This document shows positions 1 through 9,479 of a stretch of 62,112 nucleotides of DNA, piece by piece. Every line of letters starts with the position of its first letter. Position 1 is the first letter of the stretch. The stretch spans positions 1-62,112 of the forward strand of contig NZ_AFWT01000028.1 in the NCBI RefSeq assembly GCF_000224065.1, read 5' to 3'. The translations under genes were made by a program, and so were the position numbers. Source of the DNA: Thiorhodococcus drewsii AZ1. Lineage in GTDB: Bacteria; Pseudomonadota; Gammaproteobacteria; Chromatiales; Chromatiaceae. The notes under the pieces are model-generated. The model saw only the letters and a program-made list of their open reading frames with translations, did no database searches and was not told the origin of the DNA.

Positions 1-174
1 CCTTCTATGCGGTTTCTGTCCGTCGGCTCGCACTTTTACACTCGGGCTTCCTCCAGACATCCCCTCGCGGGTTTGCCCTTGCCGTCAGCTAGTAGTTACA
101 GTCCACTTCGTGGACACAGGTACTCCTACAGGGGACTTTCACCCCATGAGTTCACGCCCATGCCGGGCGTACAC
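1..174 (-). mobile_element. Group II intron, 5' end (domain I), truncated by window edge
   Basis: Read on the minus strand, the segment begins GTGTACGCCC at position 174 and shows the landmarks of bacterial group II intron domain I: an early GGGTGAAAGTCCC element, a CTAGCTGACGGCAAGG block, CTGGAGGAAGCC, and near the window edge GAGCCGACGGACAGAAACCG followed by ATAGAAGG. These blocks are characteristic of the conserved 5' portion of bacterial group II introns; the recognition is from memory of the family. The first bases, GTGTA, deviate slightly from the usual GTGYG. The rest of the ribozyme and any reverse transcriptase/maturase lie outside the window. The intron starts right behind the T tract of the sulfur globule gene terminator, the placement expected of class C introns, which target intrinsic terminators. 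Confidence 0.75.
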
Positions 175-175
175 G

Positions 176-203
176 AAAAAGCCAGGCAAATGCCTGGCTT
201 TTT
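176..203 (-). terminator. Intrinsic terminator of the sulfur globule gene
   Basis: A perfect inverted repeat (AAAAAGCCAGGCA, then TGCCTGGCTTTTT) gives a G+C-rich stem with a T tract on either strand. On the minus strand it follows the stop codon of the sulfur globule gene by about 30 bases, so it should end that transcript. The T tract is immediately followed by C and then the proposed intron 5' end. Confidence 0.85.
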
Positions 204-235
204 CGAGCAATGCTCTAGCGCTCTAGCGCTGGGGC

Positions 236-613
236 TTACTTGGACTCGGACTGAGCCGGAGCAGCCGGAGCGGGAGCGACAGGCGCGTAAGGAGCGGCAT
301 AGGGGAAGGCGTAGGGATAGCCGCCACCATAGTAGGGAGCGCCATAACCGCCGTACGGATAACCACCGTAGTAAGGAGCGCCATAACCATAGCCGTAGCC
401 GCGGCCATAACCACGGTTGTAGCCACGACCGTGACCACCACCGCTCATGCTCATGTTGAAGTCGCCGTAGCCATCACCGAAGAAATCGTCCATCCAATCG
501 CCCATTCCATTGCCGTAGCCAGGACCACCCCAGCCCGGACCCCACCATGCGGAAGCGGAAGCGGAAACACCCAGCAAGGCGGCGACGGCGGCAGCAGTAG
601 CAAGCTTCTTCAT
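236..613 (-). CDS. Sulfur globule protein (Sgp family), secreted
   Basis: Structural protein of the envelope around periplasmic sulfur globules in purple sulfur bacteria. The 125-residue product has a Sec signal peptide (KK n-region, Ala/Leu core, likely cleavage after Ala22 in SASA-WW), then an aromatic Gly-rich segment beginning [12 protein letters not shown], an acidic patch [13 protein letters not shown], and long [11 protein letters not shown] repeats. The C-terminus is a Pro/Ala tail ending QSESK. This composition, length and the MSMSG motif resemble the Allochromatium vinosum SgpA/SgpB/SgpC proteins; I cannot say which paralogue it is. The start has GGAGAG six bases upstream. The gene stands alone with its own promoter and terminator. 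A generic Gly-rich exported protein is the alternative but is much less likely. Confidence 0.86.
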   Translation of the reverse strand: MKKLATAAAVAALLGVSASASAWWGPGWGGPGYGNGMGDWMDDFFGDGYGDFNMSMSGGGHGRGYNRGYGRGYGYGYGAPYYGGYPYGGYGAPYYGGGYPYAFPYAAPYAPVAPAPAAPAQSESK

Positions 614-685
614 CTGTATCTCTCCGAGAATTTTATGTCGTTGGCAGCAAGCGCGGCCACGTTCACTCCAGCGGCCACGGGAAAG

Positions 686-691
686 ATTATA
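686..691 (-). promoter_or_regulatory. Probable -10 element of the sulfur globule gene
   Basis: On the minus strand a perfect TATAAT lies about 70 bases upstream of the sulfur globule start codon, inside an A+T-rich stretch (660-770) that contrasts with the surrounding G+C-rich DNA. No convincing TTGACA sits at the right distance, so either the promoter relies on the A+T-rich upstream region or on an activator. The rest of 614-836 holds only the untranslated leader and the end of udg4. Confidence 0.5.
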
Positions 692-836
692 TTAGAAAAT
701 AATTAAATAAGAAATTACATTTAGCTATCGCATTTGGTTTCTTTATTGCCAAAAACGATTAAGACTCCTTCCAGCACCCATCAGGTCACCGAACCGAATC
801 CTCGCCCAATATCCAAGAGGCGTCCAGCGCCAAGGC

Positions 837-1646
837 TCACCCCGTCCCCGATGCATCCAACCGCCGTCGCACGATCGTCAGGTCGCCCCAAACCTTGGCC
901 TTCTGCTCAGGAGAGCGTAGCAAATACGCCGGATGATAGGTGACCCGAACCGGAATCCGCTCGGGTCCAAATTCCAGCCAGCGACCACGCAACCGACCGA
1001 CGCTCTCGTCCGTCTGCAAGAGATGCTGTGCGGCGATCCGTCCGACCGCCAGGATCAGCTCGGGCCGAATCAGTCGCAGCTGACCGAGCAGAAAGCCCTG
1101 GCATCGCTGCGATTCCTCCTGACGCGGATCGCGATTGCCCGGCGGACGACATTTGAGGACATTTGCAATATAGACGCTTTCGCGCGGACAGCCGATCGCC
1201 TCCAGCATGCGGTTCAAGAGCTGCCCGGCACGCCCAACGAATGGCTCGCCCAGGCGGTCCTCGTCGGCGCCCGGAGCCTCGCCAATGACCAGCAGCCGAG
1301 CCTGGCGATTGCCCACGCCAAAGACCGTTTGGGTACGCGTATCGCAAAGCCCGCAGGCACGACAGGCGACGACCGCTGCCTCCAACGCGTCCCAATCCAT
1401 GGTCTGCGAATCCGACGCCGTCGTCTTGGCTGGAGCCGCCGGCTCGATGATCGCAGATTCACTCGGCACCTCGACGCTGGGTGGCGGATCCTGCGGCGGG
1501 CTCTCCGGGCGAACCGATCGCTCAGGCACGACGGAGGCCGCCTCCTCGATCGGCGAGGCTGCGATCAGAGGCTCCATGCCGGGTCGCAGTGTCCAGATAC
1601 TGACGCCCATGGCCGCCAGATAGTCTCGGCGGCGCGTCTCATCCAT
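837..1646 (-). CDS. Family 4 uracil-DNA glycosylase (iron-sulfur type)
   Basis: Base-excision repair enzyme that removes uracil from DNA. The 269-residue product has a poorly conserved, Pro-rich N-terminal third, then the family 4 core: the CRACGLC cysteine pattern (about 95-101) followed by GVG, the catalytic-site motif GEAPGADED (from 122), [13 protein letters not shown] with a further Cys downstream (the remaining [4Fe-4S] ligands), and the [12 protein letters not shown] motif near the end. A longer frame runs 5' into leuA, but its extra 47 residues are the antisense of leuA coding; the ATG at 1646 lies 11 bases after the leuA stop and is preferred. leuA and this gene therefore form a tight minus-strand pair. 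Confidence 0.88.
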   Translation of the reverse strand: MDETRRRDYLAAMGVSIWTLRPGMEPLIAASPIEEAASVVPERSVRPESPPQDPPPSVEVPSESAIIEPAAPAKTTASDSQTMDWDALEAAVVACRACGLCDTRTQTVFGVGNRQARLLVIGEAPGADEDRLGEPFVGRAGQLLNRMLEAIGCPRESVYIANVLKCRPPGNRDPRQEESQRCQGFLLGQLRLIRPELILAVGRIAAQHLLQTDESVGRLRGRWLEFGPERIPVRVTYHPAYLLRSPEQKAKVWGDLTIVRRRLDASGTG

Positions 1647-1656
1647 CACACCGACC

Positions 1657-3207
1657 TCAAACCTGGCCGGTCTGCGGATGGGCGCGCTCGGCCGGCTGCA
1701 GAATCTTGTTGCAGGCGTTGATATAGGCCCTGGCCGAGGCGATAAGGATATCGGTATCGGCGCCCTGGCCATTGACGATGCGCCCACCCTTCTCCAAGCG
1801 CACCGTCACCTCGCCCTGGGCGTCGGTGCCGCTGGTGATGGCGTTGACCGAATAGAGTTTGAGCGTCGTCTCGCTCTCGACGATCGATTCGATAGCCTTG
1901 AAGGTCGCGTCCACTGGACCGCCCCCGGTTGCGGTTCCCGCCTTCTCCACCCCATCGAGCGCGAGCACCAGCTCGGCCGTCGGGGTCTCGCCCGTCTCCG
2001 AACAGACGCGTATCGAGACCAGCTTGACGCGCTCGTTGGTGATGCCCAACGTGGTGTCCGTGACCAACGCCTGCAGATCCTCGTCGAAGATCTCGTGTTT
2101 CTTATCGGCCAGATCCTTGAAGCGCGAGAAGGCGGCATTGAGCTCCTCTTCAGAATTCAGGACCACGCCCAATTCCTGGAGCCGCGCGCGGAAGGCGTTA
2201 CGTCCCGAGTGTTTGCCGAGCACCATGCGGTTCTCGGACCAACCGACGTCCTGGGCGCACATGATCTCGTAGGTCTCGCGATTCTTGAGCACACCGTCCT
2301 GATGGATGCCGGACTCGTGGGCGAAGGCGTTGGCACCGACCACCGCCTTGTTGGGCTGCACGGCAAACCCGGTGATGCCCGAGACCAATCGCGAGCAGTT
2401 CATAATCTGAGTGGTGTCGAGACGGGTGTCGCACTCTAAGAGGTCCTGACGGGTGCGCACCGTCATCACGATCTCCTCCAACGCGGCATTGCCGGCGCGC
2501 TCGCCGAGACCATTGATGGTGCACTCGACCTGACGCGCGCCATTGCGCACCGCCGCCAGTGAGTTGGCGACCGCAAGCCCCAGATCGTTGTGACAGTGCA
2601 CAGAGAAGATCGCCTTGTCGGCATTGGGGATACGCGCGCGCAGGGTCGCGATCAGACTGCCGAACTGATCCGGGATGTTGTAGCCCACGGTGTCCGGGAT
2701 ATTGACGGTCGTGGCGCCCGCGTCGATCACCGCCTCCAGGATCCGGCACAGGAAATCGATCTCCGAGCGCCCGGCGTCCTCGGGCGAGAACTCGACGTCG
2801 TCGGTATAGCGACGCGCGCGCTTCACCGCGTAGACCGCCTGCTCCAGGACCTGATCCGGGCTCATGCGCAGCTTCTTCTCCATATGGATGGGAGAAGTCG
2901 CGATGAAGGTGTGGATACGCCCGGCGTTGGCACCCTTGAGCGCCTCGCCCGCACGGTCGAGATCATTGTCGAGCGCACGAGCCAGACCGCACACCCGGCT
3001 GTCCTTGACCGCCTCCGCGACGGCCTTGACCGCCTCGAAGTCCCCCGGACTCGCGATCGGAAAGCCGGCCTCGATCACATCCACCCGCATGCGCTCCAAT
3101 GCCTTGGCGATGCGCACCTTCTCGTCGCGGGTCATGGAGGCCCCGGGACTCTGCTCGCCATCGCGCAGCGTGGTATCGAAGATGATCAGTTGCTCTTTTG
3201 CGGTCAT
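1657..3207 (-). CDS. leuA: 2-isopropylmalate synthase
   Basis: First committed step of leucine synthesis: acetyl-CoA plus 2-ketoisovalerate give 2-isopropylmalate. The 516-residue protein has the full DRE-TIM metallolyase plan: [11 protein letters not shown] (R15, D16), the metal-binding HCHND (H204, H206), GLGERAGNA, and the C-terminal LeuA regulatory domain that binds leucine (about 390-510). The start at 3207 (MTAKEQL) gives the usual length; an upstream in-frame start would add 13 unusual residues. A second condensing enzyme of the same superfamily, at 31.5-33.1 kb, has citramalate synthase rather than LeuA features. Feedback inhibition by leucine is expected from the domain. The 144-base gap to the divergent AAA+ gene must carry both promoters. 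Confidence 0.95.
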   Translation of the reverse strand: MTAKEQLIIFDTTLRDGEQSPGASMTRDEKVRIAKALERMRVDVIEAGFPIASPGDFEAVKAVAEAVKDSRVCGLARALDNDLDRAGEALKGANAGRIHTFIATSPIHMEKKLRMSPDQVLEQAVYAVKRARRYTDDVEFSPEDAGRSEIDFLCRILEAVIDAGATTVNIPDTVGYNIPDQFGSLIATLRARIPNADKAIFSVHCHNDLGLAVANSLAAVRNGARQVECTINGLGERAGNAALEEIVMTVRTRQDLLECDTRLDTTQIMNCSRLVSGITGFAVQPNKAVVGANAFAHESGIHQDGVLKNRETYEIMCAQDVGWSENRMVLGKHSGRNAFRARLQELGVVLNSEEELNAAFSRFKDLADKKHEIFDEDLQALVTDTTLGITNERVKLVSIRVCSETGETPTAELVLALDGVEKAGTATGGGPVDATFKAIESIVESETTLKLYSVNAITSGTDAQGEVTVRLEKGGRIVNGQGADTDILIASARAYINACNKILQPAERAHPQTGQV

Positions 3208-3351
3208 GGATGATCTCTGAACGTTGACTGAGGTTACATCGAGCATCTCATTTTAGGCGATGAAGCACTCAACGCGAGTCTCTCTTGTGAAACCCTGAAA
3301 TACCTGATAATCCTGATTCCAACATCGACCGCGCAAGACGACAATCCACCG

Positions 3352-4866
3352 ATGACCCCAGATCTCCACGACCTGGAACTGTTGTTGCGTTCCGACACAC
3401 CCATCGTACTCATCGAATCCCTGGAGGAATCGCGGGTGTTGGAGCTGTTCGCCCGGCTGGCGATCCGCATCTCCGAGCCCTCGTTCCGCTGGACCGTGAC
3501 CGATGGGCTGCAGCGCATCGAGTACGACACCAATCCGCAACGTACGCTCGCCGAACCAACCGACGTGCTGAAACACATGCGGGTGACGCCGCAACGCGGC
3601 ATCTACATCCTGCTCGATTTCCACCCCTATTTGGACGACCCGCTGCATGTGCGTCTGCTGAAGGAAATCGCACTCGGCTATGGCGAATTGCCGCGCACCC
3701 TGGTGCTGGTCAGCCATGCGATCGACATCCCACCCGAGTTGAGTCACCTGAGCGTGCGCTTCACCCTGCGATTGCCGGACCGCAACCGCGTCCTGGCGCT
3801 CATCCACGAGGAGGCCAAACTCTGGCAGGAGATCGGCGATTCGGGGGCGGTGCGCACCAACCGGACACTACTCAATCAGCTCGCAGACAATCTGCTCGGC
3901 ATCACCGAATCCGATGCGCGCCGTCTCATCCGCAACGCCATCCGTAACGACGGGGCCATCACCAAAGAGGACGTCGAATCGGTCAAACGCGCGAAATACG
4001 AACTCCTGAGCCCGGAAGGGATCATCAGCTTCGAATACGACACCCGCTCCTTCGCGGACATCGCCGGACTGTCCAATCTCAAGACATGGATCGACCGACG
4101 GCGCGACGCCTTCCTCGATCCGGAACGCCAGCGCGACCATCCGCGCGGCATCCTGCTGCTTGGCGTTCAGGGCGGCGGCAAAAGCCTGGCCGCCAAGGCC
4201 GTCGCCGGCCGGCTCGGCGTACCACTGCTGCGGCTCGACTTCGGCGCCCTCTACGACAAATACATCGGCGAGACCGAAAAGAACCTGCGCAAGGCGCTCG
4301 AAACCGCCGATCTCATGTCACCCTGCGTCCTCTGGATCGACGAGATCGAAAAAGGGATCGCCACGGGCTCGGAAGACGAGGGCGTCGGACGCCGGGTACT
4401 GGGGACGCTCCTGACCTGGATGGCCGAGCGCAAAAGCCGCGTCTTTTTGGCGGCGACCGCCAACGACATCTCGCGTCTACCGCCGGAGCTCATCCGCAAG
4501 GGTCGCATCGACGAACTCTTCTTCGTCGACCTGCCGCCGCCCGAGGTTCGCCGCGACATCTTCGCCATTCATTTACGCCAGCGCGGACTGGATCCGGACC
4601 GATTCGACCTCGACCGCCTGACCGAGGCGAGCGAGGGATTCACCGGCGCGGGCATCGAGCAGGCGGTCGTCTCCGCGCTCTATGCCGACTCGACCACCGA
4701 GAGCACGCCAGACACCGAGCGATTGCTCGACGAACTGACCAGCACCCAGCCGCTCTCGGTCGTCATGGACCACCAGCTCCAGCGGCTCAGAGACTGGGCT
4801 AAGAGCCGCACCGTGCCGGCCCATGCCAACGCCAACACAACCGGCCCGAGCAGCAAGCACCCGTGA
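3352..4866 (+). CDS. Ycf46-like AAA+ ATPase
   Basis: A 504-residue AAA+ ATPase of the Ycf46 type, a family known from chloroplast genomes, cyanobacteria and many proteobacteria. The N-terminal half (1-230) lacks catalytic motifs and is typical of the family. The C-terminal AAA module has Walker A GVQGGGKS (271-278), Walker B VLWIDEIEKG (326-335), a sensor-1 Asn (N371) and an FtsH/p97-like GRIDELFFVDLP segment (385-396), followed by a helical lid. The molecular substrate is not established for most members; a role in photosynthetic inorganic carbon use has been proposed in cyanobacteria, so a link to CO2 metabolism here is speculation. The gene is divergent from leuA and is followed by cbpA on the same strand. 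Confidence 0.85.
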   Translation: MTPDLHDLELLLRSDTPIVLIESLEESRVLELFARLAIRISEPSFRWTVTDGLQRIEYDTNPQRTLAEPTDVLKHMRVTPQRGIYILLDFHPYLDDPLHVRLLKEIALGYGELPRTLVLVSHAIDIPPELSHLSVRFTLRLPDRNRVLALIHEEAKLWQEIGDSGAVRTNRTLLNQLADNLLGITESDARRLIRNAIRNDGAITKEDVESVKRAKYELLSPEGIISFEYDTRSFADIAGLSNLKTWIDRRRDAFLDPERQRDHPRGILLLGVQGGGKSLAAKAVAGRLGVPLLRLDFGALYDKYIGETEKNLRKALETADLMSPCVLWIDEIEKGIATGSEDEGVGRRVLGTLLTWMAERKSRVFLAATANDISRLPPELIRKGRIDELFFVDLPPPEVRRDIFAIHLRQRGLDPDRFDLDRLTEASEGFTGAGIEQAVVSALYADSTTESTPDTERLLDELTSTQPLSVVMDHQLQRLRDWAKSRTVPAHANANTTGPSSKHP

Positions 4867-4955
4867 GCAGATCCCGGATCCATCAGCTCACGCCCGGTCC
4901 ATCCCCGGATCGCACGAACTGCAATCCCGCTGCATGCCCCCATTTACAACGCCAA

Positions 4956-4975
4956 ATCGGGCGTCCTCGCCCGAT
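4956..4975 (+). terminator. Perfect hairpin between the Ycf46-like gene and cbpA
   Basis: ATCGGGCG, TCCT loop, CGCCCGAT: an eight-base-pair stem without a following T tract. It could be a weak terminator of the upstream gene or a leader structure of cbpA. Confidence 0.3.
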
Positions 4976-5004
4976 CGCCACCACGCCGACCCTGAGACGC
5001 TTTG

Positions 5005-5925
5005 ATGCATTACAAGGACTACTACAAGACACTCGGAGTCGCCCGCACCGCGACCCAAGACGAGATCAAGCGCGCCTATCGGCGCCTAGCCCGCAAGTAT
5101 CACCCGGACGTCAGCAAGGAACCGAACGCCGAGACGCGATTCAAGGAGGTCAACGAGGCCAACGAGGTATTGCACGACCCCGAGAAACGGGCCGCCTATG
5201 ACGCGCTGGGCAACAACTGGCGCGCCGGACAGGACTTCCGCCCGCCGCCGGGATCGGCCTATCGGGACTTCGATTTCAATTCGAACGAGAACACCGAATT
5301 CAGCGATTTCTTCTCCAGCATCTTCGGCCGCGCCTTCCGTGGCGAAACCGGAGGCACGCGCCAGCGACGCGGAGAGGACAAGACCATCAAATTCGCCATC
5401 GACCTCGAAGATGCCTACAAGGGTGCGACCCGCCAGCTCAAAGTAGAGGGCTCCAGCGGTGCCGGCCCCGGCAAACAGAAGGGCAAGACGCTGAACGTCC
5501 GCATTCCACCGGGCGTAACACAGGGACGCCAGATCCGACTCACCGGTCAGGGCTCGCCCGGTACGGGCGGTGGTCCAGCCGGCGATCTCTATCTGGAGAT
5601 CGAACTCAAGCCACACCGGCATTTCACCGTCGAGGGCCGAGAGATCCAACTACGACTGCCGATCGCCCCCTGGGAGGCGGCGCTCGGCGCGCAGGTCACG
5701 GTTCCCACACTGGGCGGCACCGTCACGCTCAAGATCCCCGCTGGATCCCAGTCGGGCAAGAAGCTGCGACTCAAGGGGCGCGGACTGCCAGGTTCACCGC
5801 CAGGCGACGAGATGATTCTGCTGGAAATCGTCACCCCGGCCGCAACGACCGAGGCCGCAAAGGCGGTCTACCGCGACATGGCCGAACGCCTTCAGTTCGA
5901 CCCTCGGGCCGAACTGGGGCTCTGA
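5005..5925 (+). CDS. cbpA: CbpA-type DnaJ co-chaperone (no zinc finger)
   Basis: J-domain co-chaperone that stimulates DnaK; CbpA homologues also bind DNA. The 306-residue protein begins with a complete J domain carrying the HPD motif (H33-P34-D35), then a Phe/Gly-containing linker (about 75-115) and two DnaJ C-terminal beta domains (NVRIPPGVTQGRQIRLTGQG and LKIPAGSQSG). The four CxxCxGxG zinc repeats of true DnaJ are absent, which defines CbpA-like proteins. The ATG at 5005 is preferred over a TTG immediately before it. No cbpM modulator gene follows; the next gene, nadC, is convergent with a five-base gap. Confidence 0.9.
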   Translation: MHYKDYYKTLGVARTATQDEIKRAYRRLARKYHPDVSKEPNAETRFKEVNEANEVLHDPEKRAAYDALGNNWRAGQDFRPPPGSAYRDFDFNSNENTEFSDFFSSIFGRAFRGETGGTRQRRGEDKTIKFAIDLEDAYKGATRQLKVEGSSGAGPGKQKGKTLNVRIPPGVTQGRQIRLTGQGSPGTGGGPAGDLYLEIELKPHRHFTVEGREIQLRLPIAPWEAALGAQVTVPTLGGTVTLKIPAGSQSGKKLRLKGRGLPGSPPGDEMILLEIVTPAATTEAAKAVYRDMAERLQFDPRAELGL

Positions 5926-5930
5926 CCGAC

Positions 5931-6764
5931 TCACGCCGAGACGAACCGCATCGAGAGGTCCACGGCCCGCACATCCTTGGTTAGGGCGCCGACCGAGATG
6001 CGATCGACGCCCGTCTCGGCAATGGGCCGAACGGTCTCCAGATCGACGCCACCGGAGGCTTCGAGCAGTGCGCGCCCCGCGTTCAGCGCAACCGCGCGAC
6101 GCAGATCGTCGAGCGAGAAGTTGTCCAGAAGCACCATCCCCGCCCCGGCGTCCAGTGCCTCCTGGAGTTCGGCGATGGACTCGACCTCGATCTCGATCGG
6201 AACCTCGGCGCCCAAGGCACGCGCCGCCTCCAACGCCGCCCGAACCGAGCCGGCAGCGAGGATGTGGTTCTCCTTGATGAGGATGGCGTCGAAGAGACCG
6301 ATGCGGTGGTTATGGCAGCCACCGCACAGCACGGCGTATTTCTGCTGAATGCGCAGCCCGGGCAGCGTCTTGCGGGTATCCAGTACCCGAGCCGGTAGAC
6401 CGGCCACGGCATCGGCATAACGCCGGGCCAGCGTCGCGGTACCCGACAGGGTCTGGAGCAGATTCATGGCGGTCCGTTCGCCGGTCAACAGGGCGCGGAC
6501 GCTGCCTTCCAACACGCACAGACGCTGACCAGGCTGGACCGTATCGCCGTCTCCCGCCTCCCACCTCAAACGGCAGGCGGAATCCAGCACCCGAAAGACG
6601 GTCTCGAACCAGGCGCAACCGCAGAGCGTCGCCGACTCCCGTGTGATGAGTTCGACCCGCGCGATCTGCTCGGCGGGCAACAGCGAAGCGGTGAGATCGC
6701 CACTCCCGACGTCCTCCTCCAAGGCGGCGCGAACCTGACGCTCGATCAGGTCCAGCGACGGCAT
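5931..6764 (-). CDS. nadC: Nicotinate-nucleotide pyrophosphorylase (carboxylating)
   Basis: Converts quinolinate and PRPP to nicotinate mononucleotide, CO2 and PPi in de novo NAD synthesis. The 277-residue product carries the [10 protein letters not shown] motif near the start, the [16 protein letters not shown] block, [10 protein letters not shown], the KENHI loop and the [10 protein letters not shown] segment that forms the phosphate-binding end of the barrel. The start at 6764 (MPSLDLIE) matches the family length; a longer frame would add 48 atypical residues and overlap the divergent ampD. The other de novo NAD genes (nadA, nadB) are not in the window. nadC next to ampD is a common gammaproteobacterial neighbourhood. 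Confidence 0.94.
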   Translation of the reverse strand: MPSLDLIERQVRAALEEDVGSGDLTASLLPAEQIARVELITRESATLCGCAWFETVFRVLDSACRLRWEAGDGDTVQPGQRLCVLEGSVRALLTGERTAMNLLQTLSGTATLARRYADAVAGLPARVLDTRKTLPGLRIQQKYAVLCGGCHNHRIGLFDAILIKENHILAAGSVRAALEAARALGAEVPIEIEVESIAELQEALDAGAGMVLLDNFSLDDLRRAVALNAGRALLEASGGVDLETVRPIAETGVDRISVGALTKDVRAVDLSMRFVSA

Positions 6765-6898
6765 ACATCGGCTCGGATCGTCCGCTGAAGAAGGGATCGA
6801 CTCGACATTCTGACTGGGGTTGGACGTCACTCGGTTGGCTCCTTGGCATCGGACGGGGTCGACAGGATAAGATGGATTCTCGTCCTTGCGGAGCCTGA

Positions 6899-7492
6899 AT
6901 GCAGTCAATGACCGAGCGACATGATGAATCGGCGGGCGAACCGGCGTCCGAACTGGATGCCGAGGGCTGGATCGGCGGCGCGCTGCGGCGCCCCTCTCCC
7001 AATCAGGACGACCGTCCAGCGGGCACCCAGATCGACCTACTGGTGATCCACAATATCAGCCTGCCCCCGGGAACCTTCGGTGGCGGCTGGATCGACGACC
7101 TCTTCCTGAACCGACTCGATCCCAGCGCCCATCCCTATTTCGCGCCCATCGCCCATGTCAGGGTCTCCTCGCACCTGCTGATCCGCCGCGACGGCGCGCT
7201 GATCCAGTATGTCCCCTGCGAACGCCGCGCCTGGCATGCCGGGGTCTCGTCATTCGAGGGACGCGAGCGCTGCAACGACTATTCGATCGGCATCGAGCTG
7301 GAAGGCGCCGACCTGATCCCATTTACCGACGCGCAGTACCGACGACTCGCCGACTGTACTCACTGGATTCGCACGCGTTATCCCGCCATCACCCGCGAGC
7401 GCATCGCGGGACACAGCGACATCGCGCCCGGACGCAAGACGGATCCAGGCCCCGCGTTCGACTGGCCGCGCTATCTGGATCGCAGCCAATAG
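6899..7492 (+). CDS. ampD: 1,6-anhydro-N-acetylmuramyl-L-alanine amidase AmpD
   Basis: Cytosolic zinc amidase that cleaves the peptide from anhydromuropeptides during cell-wall recycling. In 197 residues it has the zinc ligands H51 (IHN), H172 ([10 protein letters not shown]) and D182 (TDPG), the E133 residue in GIELEG and K180, all in the spacing known for E. coli AmpD. An N-terminal extension of about 20 charged residues precedes the DAEGWIGGA start of the conserved domain. GGAG lies seven bases before the ATG. No signal peptide is seen, consistent with a cytoplasmic enzyme. No ampE or ampR is adjacent; the next gene is convergent. Confidence 0.93.
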   Translation: MQSMTERHDESAGEPASELDAEGWIGGALRRPSPNQDDRPAGTQIDLLVIHNISLPPGTFGGGWIDDLFLNRLDPSAHPYFAPIAHVRVSSHLLIRRDGALIQYVPCERRAWHAGVSSFEGRERCNDYSIGIELEGADLIPFTDAQYRRLADCTHWIRTRYPAITRERIAGHSDIAPGRKTDPGPAFDWPRYLDRSQ

Positions 7493-7497
7493 TCCGC

Positions 7498-9183
7498 TCA
7501 GTTCTCGGCGAAGTCGGTCCAACCCTCCAACCAGCTGGTCCGAGCGCCGGGGCGAATCGCACCGATGAAGCTGGCCGCCTCGTCCCAGAACTCGCCCTGA
7601 GGTGGCTGAACGGCCAATCGCACCAATCGCTCGTCGTATTCCGGGACGAAATCGACCGCCGTCCAGACTGGCCCGGCATGCGTGAGAAGGCGCTTCGGGA
7701 TGATGGCCTCATGGCCGACATCGACGGGTAGGAGACTCGCTTCATCGAAGCCTCCATCATCGTCGCCATCACCCTCCTCGACCTCGAACAGCCAATCTTT
7801 GAGGCCCCCGGCGAAGACCAATCCCTCAAGACGCAGCGCCCCCTGCTCGATCTGCTCCACCGTCGAGCGGTCGCGAATATCGATGGCTTCGAGGGAGAAA
7901 TCGGTGATCAGAACATTCTGCAGCATGCCGGCGGTTCCGCGTCGGAGCACCATACCGCGTTGCCCAACGGCCGGATTGCGACCACCGATGATGGTCACGT
8001 TCGAAAGCGTCGGTGCGGATCGCGGGATCGCGTCATGATCGCTATCGAGGTTATCCGCCTCGATACCAGTATCGCCAGCGTTCGAATCCTGCTGAATCAC
8101 GATGAATTGGCCGAAGCCGGTCCAGCCGCGATCCCAGTCCAGACCATCGTCCGCCGCGCCGGATATGACCACATGGCTCAGGTTTGCGCTGCCGCCAAAC
8201 AGCTCGATTCCGTCATCGAGCCCCTGATGGACCTGGACGAAGCGAAGAATGGTCCCTTTGCCGCATCCACCGAGCGTCAGTCCATTCAGCTCGTTGTCCT
8301 TCGAGATCTCATAGCCGGCATATTCGATGCGAACGTATTGCAAAATGCCGCAGCTATCCGAATCGGCCTGACCGCCGAAGAAGCCGCGCGGATCTCCCGC
8401 GTCGATGCCCTCGATATGCGCGACCGGGGTATTGACCGGCGCATTCCCGAGCAGAACCACCCCACCCCAGTCGCCCCGATGACGCTCTCCGACCGGACTG
8501 GCGCTGGTGAAAACGATCGGATCCTGAGCCGACCCGTGGGCGTTGATACGGGCATCCCGGGTGACGATCAGCGCGGACCCCGGCTCGCCGATCACCCGAA
8601 CGCCCGGCTCGATGGTCAGAACCGTATTGCCTTCGACGAAGACCAGACCGCTCAGACGGTAGGTCGATCCCGAGTGCCAATGGGTATCCTGAGCGAGACT
8701 CCCCTCCACCCGAACCTGAATCATCCGCTGAAGGAGACCCGTCGCGCTGGCCACATAGATACCGACGCCCAAGGAGACCAGAATCAGCATCAGCAGCAAT
8801 GCCTTCACCCCACCCTTGCCCGCCGCCGGACCGCGATCCAATGGCGGCGATCCAACTGCGGTAGCGGAGACAGGGCGCGTCAACGGCACAGCATCACGAT
8901 CGAGGGGCGACGAATCACTATCCCCCTGGTGGATGTGCGCAGAAAACGCCACGACCTCCTCCGCAAGCGAGCGGAGACCGGAATCGGACGATTCCAGCAT
9001 CTTTCCGAGCAGGTCGTCGCGATAATCCGCGTCCTTGCGCAGGGCATGAAAATGCACGTAGTGAACCCCAGGAACGCTACCGGGCGGCGCCTGATCCACT
9101 GCGCGTTTCAGGGTCCAAAGAAGAGAGACGAATCGGGCGTTCTTGCTATCGTCATCTTGACCATCGGGTGCGAACGAAGACAT
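7498..9183 (-). CDS. Membrane-anchored parallel beta-helix protein
   Basis: Function unknown. The 561-residue product has three parts: a cytoplasmic N-terminal region of about 120 residues without recognisable motifs, one transmembrane helix (about 126-146, LLLMLILVSLGVGIY), and a large C-terminal domain. The latter has features of a right-handed parallel beta-helix: GLVFVEGNTVLTIEPGVRV, a GDWGGVVLLGNAPVN turn, and repeated DDGIELFGG / DDGLDWDRGW and DTGIEADNLD steps. Such domains in exported proteins often bind surfaces or polysaccharide, but no catalytic residues can be named. The anchor would place the helix domain in the periplasm. Start chosen at 9183 (MSSFAPDG) with GGTGG upstream; a longer frame adds 27 residues. 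It is convergent with ampD and sits alone. Confidence 0.6.
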   Translation of the reverse strand: MSSFAPDGQDDDSKNARFVSLLWTLKRAVDQAPPGSVPGVHYVHFHALRKDADYRDDLLGKMLESSDSGLRSLAEEVVAFSAHIHQGDSDSSPLDRDAVPLTRPVSATAVGSPPLDRGPAAGKGGVKALLLMLILVSLGVGIYVASATGLLQRMIQVRVEGSLAQDTHWHSGSTYRLSGLVFVEGNTVLTIEPGVRVIGEPGSALIVTRDARINAHGSAQDPIVFTSASPVGERHRGDWGGVVLLGNAPVNTPVAHIEGIDAGDPRGFFGGQADSDSCGILQYVRIEYAGYEISKDNELNGLTLGGCGKGTILRFVQVHQGLDDGIELFGGSANLSHVVISGAADDGLDWDRGWTGFGQFIVIQQDSNAGDTGIEADNLDSDHDAIPRSAPTLSNVTIIGGRNPAVGQRGMVLRRGTAGMLQNVLITDFSLEAIDIRDRSTVEQIEQGALRLEGLVFAGGLKDWLFEVEEGDGDDDGGFDEASLLPVDVGHEAIIPKRLLTHAGPVWTAVDFVPEYDERLVRLAVQPPQGEFWDEAASFIGAIRPGARTSWLEGWTDFAEN

Positions 9184-9479
9184 CGGAAACCACCGAGCGA
9201 AGACCAGCCTAGCCGGGCGATAAGGGGCAAGAACCTCGGGCCGCGCAAGCAACCTGGATCCCACCGCTTGCCAGCTGAAACCTGGAGAGGAAGAGCATCA
9301 GTAGATTCACGCTATCAAGGGATTCTTACCGAATGACGACCTGCTCGCGACGATTTCGCGACCGAGCCCCAAAGTGTGACGAAGTTCGCTTGCGATCGGT
9401 GACCGCGCAATTTCCGAGCGCGACCGGTGACCCAGCTCGACACAACCCTGGAGAATCGCGAGGCGATTCGGCCAAACAG

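Noticed and set aside
300-440. Possible tandem DNA repeat in the sulfur globule gene
   Set aside because: The periodicity follows from the Gly-Tyr protein repeats and codon bias; no independent DNA repeat is needed.
1647-1787. Upstream extension of the uracil-DNA glycosylase frame
   Set aside because: The extra 47 residues are read from DNA that codes for the end of leuA in another frame; the ATG at 1646 just behind the leuA stop fits the family.
7960-9336. Long plus-strand open frame opposite the beta-helix gene
   Set aside because: It is the antisense of a gene with clear protein features; its translation lacks any recognisable motif and is rich in Arg and His as expected from a reversed G+C-rich gene.
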